Assembly (NCBI GenBank): GCA_964568355.1
Contig: CAZMRK010000867.1
Coordinates: 1 to 13,330 of the forward strand
Direction: 5' to 3'
Length of the DNA: 13,330 nucleotides
From: JAJPJX01 sp964568355
Lineage (GTDB): Bacteria > Acidobacteriota > Terriglobia > Bryobacterales > Bryobacteraceae
The translations under genes and the position numbers were made by a program. This document shows positions 5,792-13,330 of the stretch, one piece after another. Each line of letters begins with the position of its first letter. Positions within the stretch are counted from its first letter, which is position 1. Under the pieces are notes generated by a model. That model was not told where the DNA came from. It searched no databases and worked only from the letters and a program-made list of their open reading frames with translations.

Positions 5792-7177
5792 ATGTTTTTT
5801 CGACCTCAGCATCTCCACTTCACGGGCATTGGCGGCATCGGCATGAGCGGTATCGCCGAAGTGCTCCTGAATCTGGGATATGAGATTAGCGGATCGGACC
5901 TGCGGCACTCCCCCATCACGGATCACCTGGCGCAACTCGGGGCCAGAATCTATGAGGGCCACGCCGCGGAAAACGTCGCCGGGGCGCGCGCCCTGGTGGT
6001 CAGTTCCGCCGTTGATCCGCAAAATCCGGAGGTCCTGGAGGCTCGCCGGCTTCAGATCCCCATCATTCCCCGGGGCGAGATGCTGGCCGAGCTGATGCGC
6101 CTGAAGTTCGGCATCGCCATCGCAGGAAGCCATGGCAAAACCACCACCACTTCCCTGACGGCCACCGTGCTCAACTTTGCCGGGCTGGACCCGACGGTCG
6201 TGGTCGGCGGCAGGGTCGGCAGCATGGGCGGCTCGAACGCGCGTTTGGGCCATAGCGACTTCCTGGTGGCCGAATCGGACGAAAGCGACCGCTCCTTCCT
6301 CAAGCTGGCCCCGATTCTGGCCGTCGTCACCAATATCGACCGCGAGCACCTGGATTGCTACCGCTCGCTCGACGATATCCGCGCGGCCTTCATCGAGTTC
6401 GTGAACAAGGTTCCCTTTTATGGCGCCGCCATCGTCTGCCTGGACGATGAGAATGTGCAGGGCATCCTGCCCGAGATTAAGCGCCGCACCATCACTTACG
6501 GCACCACGGCGCAGGCCGATCTCCGCGCGACAGGCATCGAGGCCGGCCCGCTCGGAAGCAGTTTCCATCTCCGCTTCCACGAGACCGACCTAGGCGAGTT
6601 CCACCTGAGCGTCCCCGGCCGGCACAATGTCCTGAACGCCATGGCCGCCGTACTGGTCGCCCAGGAACTGGAAGTCAAACCGGACATCATCCGCCAGGGC
6701 CTGGCGACCTTCAACGGTGTGGACCGCCGCTTTCAGATGCGCGGCAAGGAGCGCGGCATTACCGTCATTGACGACTATGGCCACCATCCCACCGAGATTC
6801 GAGCCACCCTGGCGGCGGCGCGGCTGTGCGGTTTTCGACGTATCCATGTGCTGTTCCAGCCGCATCGCTACACCCGTACCCTGCACCTGATGGACGAATT
6901 CGGACGGGCTTTCCACCAGGCCGACAGCGTCTTCGTTCTGGACATCTACGCGGCTTCGGAAAAGCCCATCCCGGGCGTGACCGCCGAGACGCTGACCGAG
7001 CGGATCCGCCAGTTCGGCCACCGCGGCGCCGAATACGTGGGAACCATCGATCGTGGAGTGGAAGCGCTGCTGAAGGTGGCGGGTGAAGGGGACCTGGTGC
7101 TGACCCAGGGAGCCGGCAACGTCTGGCAGGCGGGAGACGCGGTACTGGCCCGCCTGCGGGAGGGCGCCCGTGGCTAA
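5792..7177 (+). CDS. murC: UDP-MurNAc:L-alanine ligase MurC
   Basis: MurC adds the first amino acid, L-alanine, to UDP-MurNAc in the cytoplasm, using ATP. The 461-aa protein is normal in length. It starts with the typical FRPQHLHFTGIGGIGMSGIAEVLL and SGSDL segments. The ATP loop GSHGKTTTT begins at residue 112, with K116. VAESDESDRSFL and NIDREHLD follow in the central domain, and the C-terminal domain shows DDYGHHPTEI, FQPHRYTRT and LTQGAGNVW. ATG 5792 fits the family N-terminus. An AAGGA lies only 1 nt before it, too close for a standard Shine-Dalgarno, and the predicted transcription start is also only a few bases away, so initiation may be close to leaderless. The stop overlaps the ftsQ start by 8 nt. 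Confidence 0.97.
   Translation: MFFRPQHLHFTGIGGIGMSGIAEVLLNLGYEISGSDLRHSPITDHLAQLGARIYEGHAAENVAGARALVVSSAVDPQNPEVLEARRLQIPIIPRGEMLAELMRLKFGIAIAGSHGKTTTTSLTATVLNFAGLDPTVVVGGRVGSMGGSNARLGHSDFLVAESDESDRSFLKLAPILAVVTNIDREHLDCYRSLDDIRAAFIEFVNKVPFYGAAIVCLDDENVQGILPEIKRRTITYGTTAQADLRATGIEAGPLGSSFHLRFHETDLGEFHLSVPGRHNVLNAMAAVLVAQELEVKPDIIRQGLATFNGVDRRFQMRGKERGITVIDDYGHHPTEIRATLAAARLCGFRRIHVLFQPHRYTRTLHLMDEFGRAFHQADSVFVLDIYAASEKPIPGVTAETLTERIRQFGHRGAEYVGTIDRGVEALLKVAGEGDLVLTQGAGNVWQAGDAVLARLREGARG
7158..7164 (+). promoter_or_regulatory. Ribosome binding site that decides the ftsQ start
   Basis: GGGAGGG lies within the last codons of murC, 5 nt before the GTG at 7170. The next in-frame ATG at 7185 has no comparable purine-rich site at normal distance. 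This supports the GTG as the ftsQ start, with an 8-nt overlap with murC. Confidence 0.6.
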
Positions 7178-8006
7178 AACCGCCATGGACAAGACCACAA
7201 CCCGCGCGGGCTCCCGCTCCAAGGCGACGCGCGAAGTCCAGCAGGGCTTTCGCTGGCAAACCTGGCTCTCTACGCTGGCGTGGTGCGGCATCTTCGTCTC
7301 CAGCGCCATGGCGGCCCGCAAGGTACATCAATTCGTTCTGGCCGATTCCCAGTTTTTTCTCTCCAGCGATCAGAGCGACGCCGTCCTGGTCGAAGGCATG
7401 CGCTACACGCCGCGCGCCGAGGTCTCGCGCGTCTTTGCAGACGATTTCGGCCGCAGCGTCTTCTCCGTCAGCCTAGGCGAGCGGCGCCGCCGCCTCATGG
7501 CTATCGATTGGGTCGAGGACGCAGCCGTCTCCCGCATCTGGCCCAACCGCCTGATGGTACGGATCACCGAGCGCCGGCCCGTGGCATTTGTAAATGTACC
7601 GTTCCGTCCAGGCGCCGGAGCACCCTCGCGGGTGCTGTTGATTGACGCCGATGGCGCGCTGCTGGAGCCGCCGGCGCGTTCCCGTTTCGCCTTTCCGGTG
7701 CTGAGCGGCGTCTCAGAAGATATGTCGCCCGGCGAGCGCCGGATGAGAGTCCGCGCCATGCTGGGCCTGCTGTCCGATCTCGGCCCTCTGGCCCGCGATG
7801 TCTCGGAAATTAATGCCGCTTCAATCGACAATCTGGCCGTGGTCGCCCAGGTGGACGGCCGGGCGCTGGAACTCATGCTGGGAGAAGGCAATTATGCCCG
7901 GCGTTTCGAAAATTTCCTGAATCACTATCCGGAAATTCAAAAACGCGCGGCCAACGTCACCGCGTTCGACTTGCGGCTGGATGACCGCATAACGGCGAAG
8001 GAATAA
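7170..8006 (+). CDS. ftsQ: Cell division protein FtsQ
   Basis: FtsQ is a bitopic inner-membrane protein that links early and late divisome parts (FtsB/FtsL in well-studied species). The 278-aa product has a basic cytoplasmic N-terminus, one membrane segment at about residues 32-49 (WLSTLAWCGIFVSSAMAA) and a periplasmic part. The POTRA domain at about 62-143 has the family pattern: VLVEGMRYTPRAEVSRVF, then RRRLMAIDWVEDAAVSRIWPN followed by L-VRITERRPVAFV. The FtsQ domain follows, with LLIDADGALLEPP and a conserved-looking FPVLSG. The GTG start overlaps murC; ATG 7185 would only remove five residues. No murB or ddl gene lies between murC and ftsQ. The ftsA start is 6 nt after the stop. Confidence 0.92.
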   Translation: MAKTAMDKTTTRAGSRSKATREVQQGFRWQTWLSTLAWCGIFVSSAMAARKVHQFVLADSQFFLSSDQSDAVLVEGMRYTPRAEVSRVFADDFGRSVFSVSLGERRRRLMAIDWVEDAAVSRIWPNRLMVRITERRPVAFVNVPFRPGAGAPSRVLLIDADGALLEPPARSRFAFPVLSGVSEDMSPGERRMRVRAMLGLLSDLGPLARDVSEINAASIDNLAVVAQVDGRALELMLGEGNYARRFENFLNHYPEIQKRAANVTAFDLRLDDRITAKE

Positions 8007-8012
8007 AAGTTC

Positions 8013-9212
8013 ATGTCTGGGAAATCATTCTATGCGGCGGGGCTGGATGCGGGTAGTGAGCGCGTGCGTCTGGTGGTGTGCCTGCTGGAAGATGGACGCT
8101 TACGACTGGTAGGACGGGGCGACGTTCCGTCCGCCGGCTGGGTCAAGAGCCGTATTGCGGACCAGGGTGCGGTCACCGAGACGATGCTCGCCGTGCTGCG
8201 CGAGGCCGAAGCCAGCGCCGGCATCTCGCTCGAAAGCGTCGTGGTGGGAGTCGGTGGCCACCTGGTACGCGGCGCCAACTGCCGCGGCATCCTCGAATTC
8301 GGCCATCCCCGCGAGATCACCCAGCAGGATGTAAACCGTGTCATCGATCGCGCTCGCCGCGTGCAATTGCAGGAAGACCGGATGGTCCTCCAGTTGTTCC
8401 CCCAGGACTTCGTGGTGGAGCATCATCCCGGCCACCGCGATCCACGGCGCATGATGGCCTCCCAACTGGAGGTCAACGTCCACCTCATCACCGCGTCCAT
8501 CCAGGAACATACCTGTCTTCTCTCGGCCGTACACCAGGCGCACCTTTCAGTGGAAGAGACGGTTTTCGAAGCCCTGGCGGCCTGTTATGCGGCGGTGCTG
8601 CCGGAAGACCGCCGCGAGGGCATCGCCGTCGTCGATATCGGCGCGCATTCCGCCGATCTGGTGGTTTACTACGGCGATTCCCTGCAACTGGCCTCCACCA
8701 TACCGATCGGGGGCGATCATTTCACCCGTGACGTCGCCAGCGGCCTGCGTATCGGCTACGACGAAGCGCTGATGCTGAAAGTGCAGTACGGCAGCGCCAC
8801 CTCGGAATATACCTCCGACAACAGCTACGTGGAGATTTCCGGCTCCGGCACGCGCGAGCCCCGCGAAGCTCCCCGCCGGCTGCTCAACCAGATTCTCGAA
8901 GCGCGTGCGCAGGAACTGTTCGAACACGTTTATCGCGAACTGGCCCGCGTCGGCATGGAGCGCGCCCTGATCGGCGGCGTCGTGCTCACCGGCGGCGGAG
9001 CCAATCTTTCCGATCTCTGCGACACGGCCGAACGCGTGCTGGGCTGCCAGGCGCGCAAAGGCTTGACCATCGGCATTCGGGACTGGCCCGAGGAGCCGGA
9101 CGATTCCACCTGGACCACTGCCGCCGGCCTGGCCATGTATTCGGCCAAATTAAAAGTGCATAGCGAAATCGAACGCCAGGCAGCAGGCCTGCTGGGGCGG
9201 ATTCTGAAGTAA
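8013..9212 (+). CDS. ftsA: Cell division protein FtsA (actin-like membrane tether of FtsZ)
   Basis: FtsA is a peripheral membrane actin homologue that binds the FtsZ C-terminal peptide and anchors the Z-ring. The 399-aa protein has a phosphate-1 loop GLDAGSERV at residues 10-18, a SHS2-like 1C region including GILEFGHPREITQQDVNRVIDRAR, a phosphate-2 segment VDIGAHSAD at 207-215, and an adenosine motif VLTGGGANL around 326-332. The last residues (IERQAAGLLGRILK) could form the amphipathic membrane-binding helix typical of FtsA. The phosphate-2 loop differs from the usual GGGTTD form, and the basic residue of the first loop is shifted (SERV instead of TSKV). AAGGA lies 10 nt before ATG 8013. 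The stop is 16 nt before ftsZ, the standard ftsA-ftsZ pairing. Confidence 0.94.
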   Translation: MSGKSFYAAGLDAGSERVRLVVCLLEDGRLRLVGRGDVPSAGWVKSRIADQGAVTETMLAVLREAEASAGISLESVVVGVGGHLVRGANCRGILEFGHPREITQQDVNRVIDRARRVQLQEDRMVLQLFPQDFVVEHHPGHRDPRRMMASQLEVNVHLITASIQEHTCLLSAVHQAHLSVEETVFEALAACYAAVLPEDRREGIAVVDIGAHSADLVVYYGDSLQLASTIPIGGDHFTRDVASGLRIGYDEALMLKVQYGSATSEYTSDNSYVEISGSGTREPREAPRRLLNQILEARAQELFEHVYRELARVGMERALIGGVVLTGGGANLSDLCDTAERVLGCQARKGLTIGIRDWPEEPDDSTWTTAAGLAMYSAKLKVHSEIERQAAGLLGRILK

Positions 9213-9217
9213 CACAT

Positions 9218-9222
9218 AGGAG
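9218..9222 (+). promoter_or_regulatory. Strong ribosome binding site for ftsZ
   Basis: AGGAG lies 6 nt before the ATG at 9229. It is the clearest Shine-Dalgarno on the plus strand of this window, where most other genes rely on overlap or very short gaps. This is consistent with FtsZ being needed in far larger amounts than FtsA or FtsQ. Confidence 0.7.
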
Positions 9223-9228
9223 CTTGGC

Positions 9229-10431
9229 ATGGGCATCATCGACATCGACACGTTTTCGGATGAAGGAAACAACGGCGCGCGCATCAAAGTAATCGGCGTG
9301 GGAGGCGGGGGTTCCAATGCCGTCGCCCGCATGGTCAATGACGGCATGAGCGGTGTGGAGTTTTATGCCCTGAACACCGACGCGCAGGCCCTGGCAGCCT
9401 GTAATGTGCCTCACAAACTGCAGATCGGCGAGAAAATCACGCACGGTCTGGGCGCCGGCTCCGACCCCGAAATCGGCCGCCAGGCCGCCCTGGAAAACAC
9501 CGACCGCATCGTCGAGTTGCTGCAAGGCGCCGACATGGTCTTCGTCACTGCGGGTCTGGGAGGCGGCACCGGTACCGGAGCCGCGCCTGTCATCGCCTCG
9601 CTCGCCAAAGAGCTCGATGCGCTCACCATCGCCGTCGTCACCAAGCCCTTCAGCTTCGAAGGGATACGCCGGATGCGTATGGCCGAGCAGGCCCTGGCTC
9701 TGCTGGCCTCGGTTGATACGGTCATCGCCATCCCGAACGACCGCCTGCTCTCGCTGGTGCCGCGGGGCACCAGCTTCTTCGACGCCTTCAAAGTGGCCGA
9801 CGATCTGCTGCGCCAGGCCGTTCAGGGCATCAGCGACATCATCAACACGCCCGGCATGATCAACCTGGACTTCTCCTACATCAAGGCCACTATGCTGGGT
9901 ATGGGCTACGCCATGGTAGGAACCGCGCTGGGCCGCGGAGAAAATGCCTGCGTGGAGGCCGCCCGCCAGGCCATCAACTGCCCGCTGCTCGAAGACTCCA
10001 AGATCACCGGCGCCCGCGGCGTGATCATCAACATCACCGGATCCAGCCGCCTGGGCCTGCACGAGGTCAACGAGGCCTGCTCGATCGTGCGCGAAGCCGC
10101 CGCCTGCGACGAGGTGCAGGTGAACTTCGGCGTGATCATGGATGAAGCCATGGCCGATTCGGTCAAGATCACCGTCATCGCCACTGGTTTCCAACCGCCC
10201 AGCGTACTGGCGATGGAAGGCAAGCCGGTCGAGATCCGGACTCACATGGAACTACCGCCGCCCGAACCCGTTCAGGCCGAGATTCTCGAACCGGAACCGG
10301 AGCCGGAACCGCTGCTTGCGGCCGCGGCTGAGCCCGAGCCGGAACCCGAACCCGAGCCCCAGGCTCCACCTATCGATCTCGAAGACCTCGACACGCCCGC
10401 CTACCTCCGCCAGGGCCGGCTGTTGAATTAG
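9229..10431 (+). CDS. ftsZ: Cell division GTPase FtsZ with an altered T7 loop
   Basis: FtsZ is the tubulin homologue that polymerises at midcell and recruits the divisome. The 400-aa protein has the full GTPase core: IGVGGGGSNAV at residues 22-32, NTDAQAL at 49-55, the tubulin signature GGGTGTG at 111-117, PFSFEGIRR with E144 and R148, N170 in IPNDRLL, and D191 in KVADDLL. The T7 (synergy) loop reads NLDFSYIK at 212-219. D214 is kept, but Y217 stands where the second catalytic aspartate of E. coli FtsZ (D212) should be. After the core, from about residue 330, comes a linker dense in Glu-Pro repeats. The C-terminal peptide LEDLDTPAYLRQGRLLN resembles the FtsA-binding tail. It is the last gene of the plus-strand cluster and faces the reductase gene. 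Confidence 0.96.
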   Translation: MGIIDIDTFSDEGNNGARIKVIGVGGGGSNAVARMVNDGMSGVEFYALNTDAQALAACNVPHKLQIGEKITHGLGAGSDPEIGRQAALENTDRIVELLQGADMVFVTAGLGGGTGTGAAPVIASLAKELDALTIAVVTKPFSFEGIRRMRMAEQALALLASVDTVIAIPNDRLLSLVPRGTSFFDAFKVADDLLRQAVQGISDIINTPGMINLDFSYIKATMLGMGYAMVGTALGRGENACVEAARQAINCPLLEDSKITGARGVIINITGSSRLGLHEVNEACSIVREAAACDEVQVNFGVIMDEAMADSVKITVIATGFQPPSVLAMEGKPVEIRTHMELPPPEPVQAEILEPEPEPEPLLAAAAEPEPEPEPEPQAPPIDLEDLDTPAYLRQGRLLN

Positions 10432-10438
10432 GGGAGAA

Positions 10439-10557
10439 AGCTGTCAGCTCTCAGCGGTCAGCTTTCAGCTCTTTTGTTTGGTGCCATGTAGCGCCCGATT
10501 CATCGGGCAGCGTCGCCACTCCTGGCGATGTGTGTTTTTCGCTGATCGCTGACAGCT
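10439..10557 (+). repeat. Dispersed-type intergenic repeat with 17-bp inverted ends
   Basis: The unit is bounded by AGCTGTCAGCTCTCAGC at 10439-10455 and GCTGATCGCTGACAGCT at 10541-10557, inverted repeats matching at 15 of 17 bases. Tandem TCAGC/AGCT words continue inside the left end to about 10470. The middle has two hairpins, GCCCGA/TCGGGC at 10493-10508 and CGTCGCCA/TGGCGATG at 10511-10530. It begins 8 nt after the ftsZ stop and ends 6 nt before the reductase stop, filling most of the convergent junction. Such short palindromic units are often present in many genomic copies, but copy number cannot be seen here. Confidence 0.6.
10511..10537 (+). terminator. Likely intrinsic terminator of the ftsZ operon
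   Basis: An 8-bp stem with one G-U pair (CGTCGCCA, CTCC loop, TGGCGATG) is followed by TGTGTTTTT. Orientation suits transcripts coming from ftsZ. The T tract is interrupted at its start, so efficiency is uncertain. There is no matching A tract upstream to make it work for the opposite gene. Confidence 0.5.
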
Positions 10558-10562
10558 CTTCT

Positions 10563-11534
10563 TCACCCATCCACATGCTGCGCAAAAAACCGGTCCAGCG
10601 CCATCTTCTTCTTCGACGCCAGCGTGCCCGATAGCTGCTTCATCTCCGATTTCGGCAGCGGCTTGAATGCCCTCGCCAGCCGCACATTCTCCTCGATGTG
10701 CTCCAGCTTGGGCATCCCCACCACGGCCGTCGTGACCGGCAGCGAGAGCGCGTAGTAGATCAGTTTCTTCGGCGGCGCATCGCCCACCAGCGCTTCCTGG
10801 GCGAACACCTTCATCGCGATGATACCCATCTTCTTGCGCACCGCCACCGGCAGCGCGACCGTCTCGAAGCTGGTCCTCAGAGCTTCGTTGGGCACCATCC
10901 CACGAGGCCCACCTTTCATGCCGACCAGGGCGGCATTGAGCGCCATCTGGGTGCAATCGAAATCGTGGCGTTCGAGCGCCGTCCGCAGCACTTCCGGATC
11001 GGTATGGCTGGTGATGCCAATAAAGCGCGTCAGCTTCTGTTCGCGCATCTTCTGCAACTGCTCCAGCACGCCACCCTTGGCTTCGATCCTTGCCAGGTCC
11101 TTCTCATCGGTCAGGCTGTGAATGTGGATCAGATCTACCTGGTCCACCTGAAGGTTCTTGAGGCTCGCCTCCACGATCCGCTGCGCCTGCTCGCCGTCGC
11201 GATGGCTGAGCTTGGTGGCGAGGAAGACTCCCTTGCGGCGGCCCTTCAATGCCTTACCCAGCCGCTGTTCACTCAAACCGCGCCCGTAGTCGTCGGAGGT
11301 GTCGATATACGTAATGCCCAGGTCCAGCGCCCGGTGGGCCGCCTCGATTGCTTTGTCTTCCTGGAACATCAGGAAGCGGCTGCCGCCGCCCATCGCCAGG
11401 ATGGAAACGTGCGCGCCGGTGCGTCCCAGCACGCGAGTGGGCAGCTTCCCCTTCCCTTCGGCTGCGGTGAGAGAACCGGCGGCCAATCCGCCCAGCGCCG
11501 CCGTCTCCAGGAACTCACGTCGCGAATAACTCAT
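10563..11534 (-). CDS. Tat-exported aldo/keto reductase
   Basis: This 323-aa protein belongs to the aldo/keto reductase superfamily, NADPH-linked TIM-barrel oxidoreductases; its substrate is unknown. The N-terminus YSRREFLETAALGGLAAGSL is a twin-arginine signal (R5, R6) followed by a short hydrophobic stretch, so the protein is probably exported folded. The barrel starts at TRVLGRTGAHVSILAMGGG. The catalytic tetrad is present: D78 in YIDTSDDYG, Y83, K108 in FLATKLSHR and H139 in DLIHIHSL. FIGITSHTDPEVLR, a C-terminal ALSLPVTTAVVGM segment and EHIEENVRLARAF fit the family. No C-terminal 4Fe-4S motif is seen. The ATG has AGGAGG 7 nt upstream. It lies 39 nt downstream of yjbQ on the same strand and may be co-transcribed with glmS-yjbQ. 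Confidence 0.88.
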   Translation of the reverse strand: MSYSRREFLETAALGGLAAGSLTAAEGKGKLPTRVLGRTGAHVSILAMGGGSRFLMFQEDKAIEAAHRALDLGITYIDTSDDYGRGLSEQRLGKALKGRRKGVFLATKLSHRDGEQAQRIVEASLKNLQVDQVDLIHIHSLTDEKDLARIEAKGGVLEQLQKMREQKLTRFIGITSHTDPEVLRTALERHDFDCTQMALNAALVGMKGGPRGMVPNEALRTSFETVALPVAVRKKMGIIAMKVFAQEALVGDAPPKKLIYYALSLPVTTAVVGMPKLEHIEENVRLARAFKPLPKSEMKQLSGTLASKKKMALDRFFAQHVDG

Positions 11535-11541
11535 AAGAATT

Positions 11542-11547
11542 CCTCCT
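11542..11547 (-). promoter_or_regulatory. Consensus ribosome binding site for the reductase
   Basis: Read on the minus strand this is AGGAGG, 7 nt before the ATG at 11534. It fixes that ATG as the start and places the twin-arginine motif at residues 5-6. Confidence 0.8.
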
Positions 11548-11573
11548 TTCCAATTAGGTCACGTACTCCCCGA

Positions 11574-11996
11574 TTACGTATCGCCGCTCAAATGAAGCAC
11601 CACACTGCGCCGATGCGGCGACTCCCGATGCTCGAACAGATAAATTCCCTGCCAGGTGCCCAGCGCCAGCCGCCCTTCGTGCACCGGAATCGAGAGGCTG
11701 GTCGCGGTCAAGGCCGAACGGATGTGGGCCGGCATATCGTCCGGCCCCTCGATCGTGTGCCGGTACCAGGTGGCGTCCTCCGGCACCAGACGGGAAAAGA
11801 AACTCGCCAGGTCGTATTGCACGTCCGGGTCGGCGTTCTCCTGGATCACCAGCGAAGCCGAGGTGTGCTGCACGAAGGCCGTCAGCAGCCCGGCGCGCAC
11901 GCCACGCTCCTCCACCCAGCGCGCCACTGCGACGCTGATCTCGTACAGCCCCTGCCCACGCGTCGGTACCTGGATCTGGTGGGTAAAATGGGGCAC
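11574..11996 (-). CDS. yjbQ: YjbQ/UPF0047 family protein
   Basis: This 140-aa protein matches the YjbQ (UPF0047) family closely. QHTSASLVIQENADPDV contains H44 and the D56-P57-D58 cluster, GPDDMPAHIRSAL starts at residue 84, and GRLALGTWQGIYLFEHR covers about 108-124. These conserved His, Asp and Glu residues probably build the family's metal and active site. E. coli YjbQ has been reported to have thiamine phosphate synthase activity, but the physiological role is unsettled. GTG 11996 is chosen as the start. It lies 2 nt after the glmS stop (TAAGCGTG), has GGTGGA 6 nt upstream, and gives the family's usual length. The ATG at 12050 would add residues unlike the family and overlap glmS by about 50 nt. 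It is likely in an operon with glmS. Confidence 0.9.
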   Translation of the reverse strand: MPHFTHQIQVPTRGQGLYEISVAVARWVEERGVRAGLLTAFVQHTSASLVIQENADPDVQYDLASFFSRLVPEDATWYRHTIEGPDDMPAHIRSALTATSLSIPVHEGRLALGTWQGIYLFEHRESPHRRSVVLHLSGDT

Positions 11997-11998
11997 GC

Positions 11999-13330
<1,332 letters not shown>

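Noticed and set aside
7185..7187. ATG 7185 as the ftsQ start
   Set aside because: It lacks a ribosome binding site at normal distance, whereas GTG 7170 has GGGAGGG 5 nt upstream; the difference is only five residues.
8986..10245. 419-codon open frame on the minus strand across ftsA and ftsZ
   Set aside because: It is antisense to ftsA and ftsZ, has a composition typical of reverse reading (many H, D, G, A), and shows no family motif.
11561..11579. ACGTA/TACGT inverted repeat between yjbQ and the reductase as an operator or terminator
   Set aside because: A 5-bp stem with a 9-nt loop and no T tract is too weak to call.

Overview
The window is a GC-rich bacterial division and cell wall (dcw) cluster on the plus strand, facing a shorter minus-strand group headed by glmS. 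The plus strand reads murF (3' part), mraY, a short four-helix-bundle ORF, murD, ftsW, murG, murC, ftsQ, ftsA, ftsZ. The minus strand reads glmS (3' part), yjbQ, and a Tat-exported aldo/keto reductase. Gene content and sequence style suggest an Acidobacteriota-like organism. Reasons are MurG with an EPNAIPGFTNR segment, FtsA with an IGAHSAD phosphate loop, a four-helix-bundle ORF and a Tat-type oxidoreductase. This placement is from memory of family style, not from a search.

Region 1-1693 holds the end of murF and all of mraY, 6 nt apart. Region 1694-2047 is accessory. A hairpin follows mraY, then a truncated four-helix-bundle ORF bracketed by 17-bp G/C-rich inverted repeats. The right repeat has become the first codons of murD, and the small ORF and murD overlap by ATGA. 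Region 2010-5706 is murD, ftsW, murG, tightly packed. An 85-nt gap before murC carries a good sigma70-like promoter and a possible 18-codon ORF. Region 5792-10431 is murC, ftsQ, ftsA, ftsZ; no murB or ddl is present in the order. Region 10432-10562 is the convergent junction, with a dispersed-type inverted repeat and a likely terminator. Region 10563-13330 is the minus-strand group. The longest stretch without a gene is about 131 bases.

The genes form one pathway. GlmS makes glucosamine-6-phosphate, the precursor of UDP-GlcNAc. MurC, MurD and MurF build the UDP-MurNAc peptide, MraY loads it on the lipid carrier, MurG adds GlcNAc to give lipid II, and FtsW polymerises it at the division site. 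FtsZ, FtsA and FtsQ organise that site.

The most unusual points are the inserted and internally deleted four-helix-bundle cassette that rebuilt the murD start, and an FtsZ whose second T7-loop aspartate is a tyrosine. Also notable are a MurG with a roughly 40-residue Pro/Ala-rich N-terminal extension and a predicted nearly leaderless murC promoter. I saw no CRISPR array, tRNA, rRNA, transposase or clear new defence-like system.
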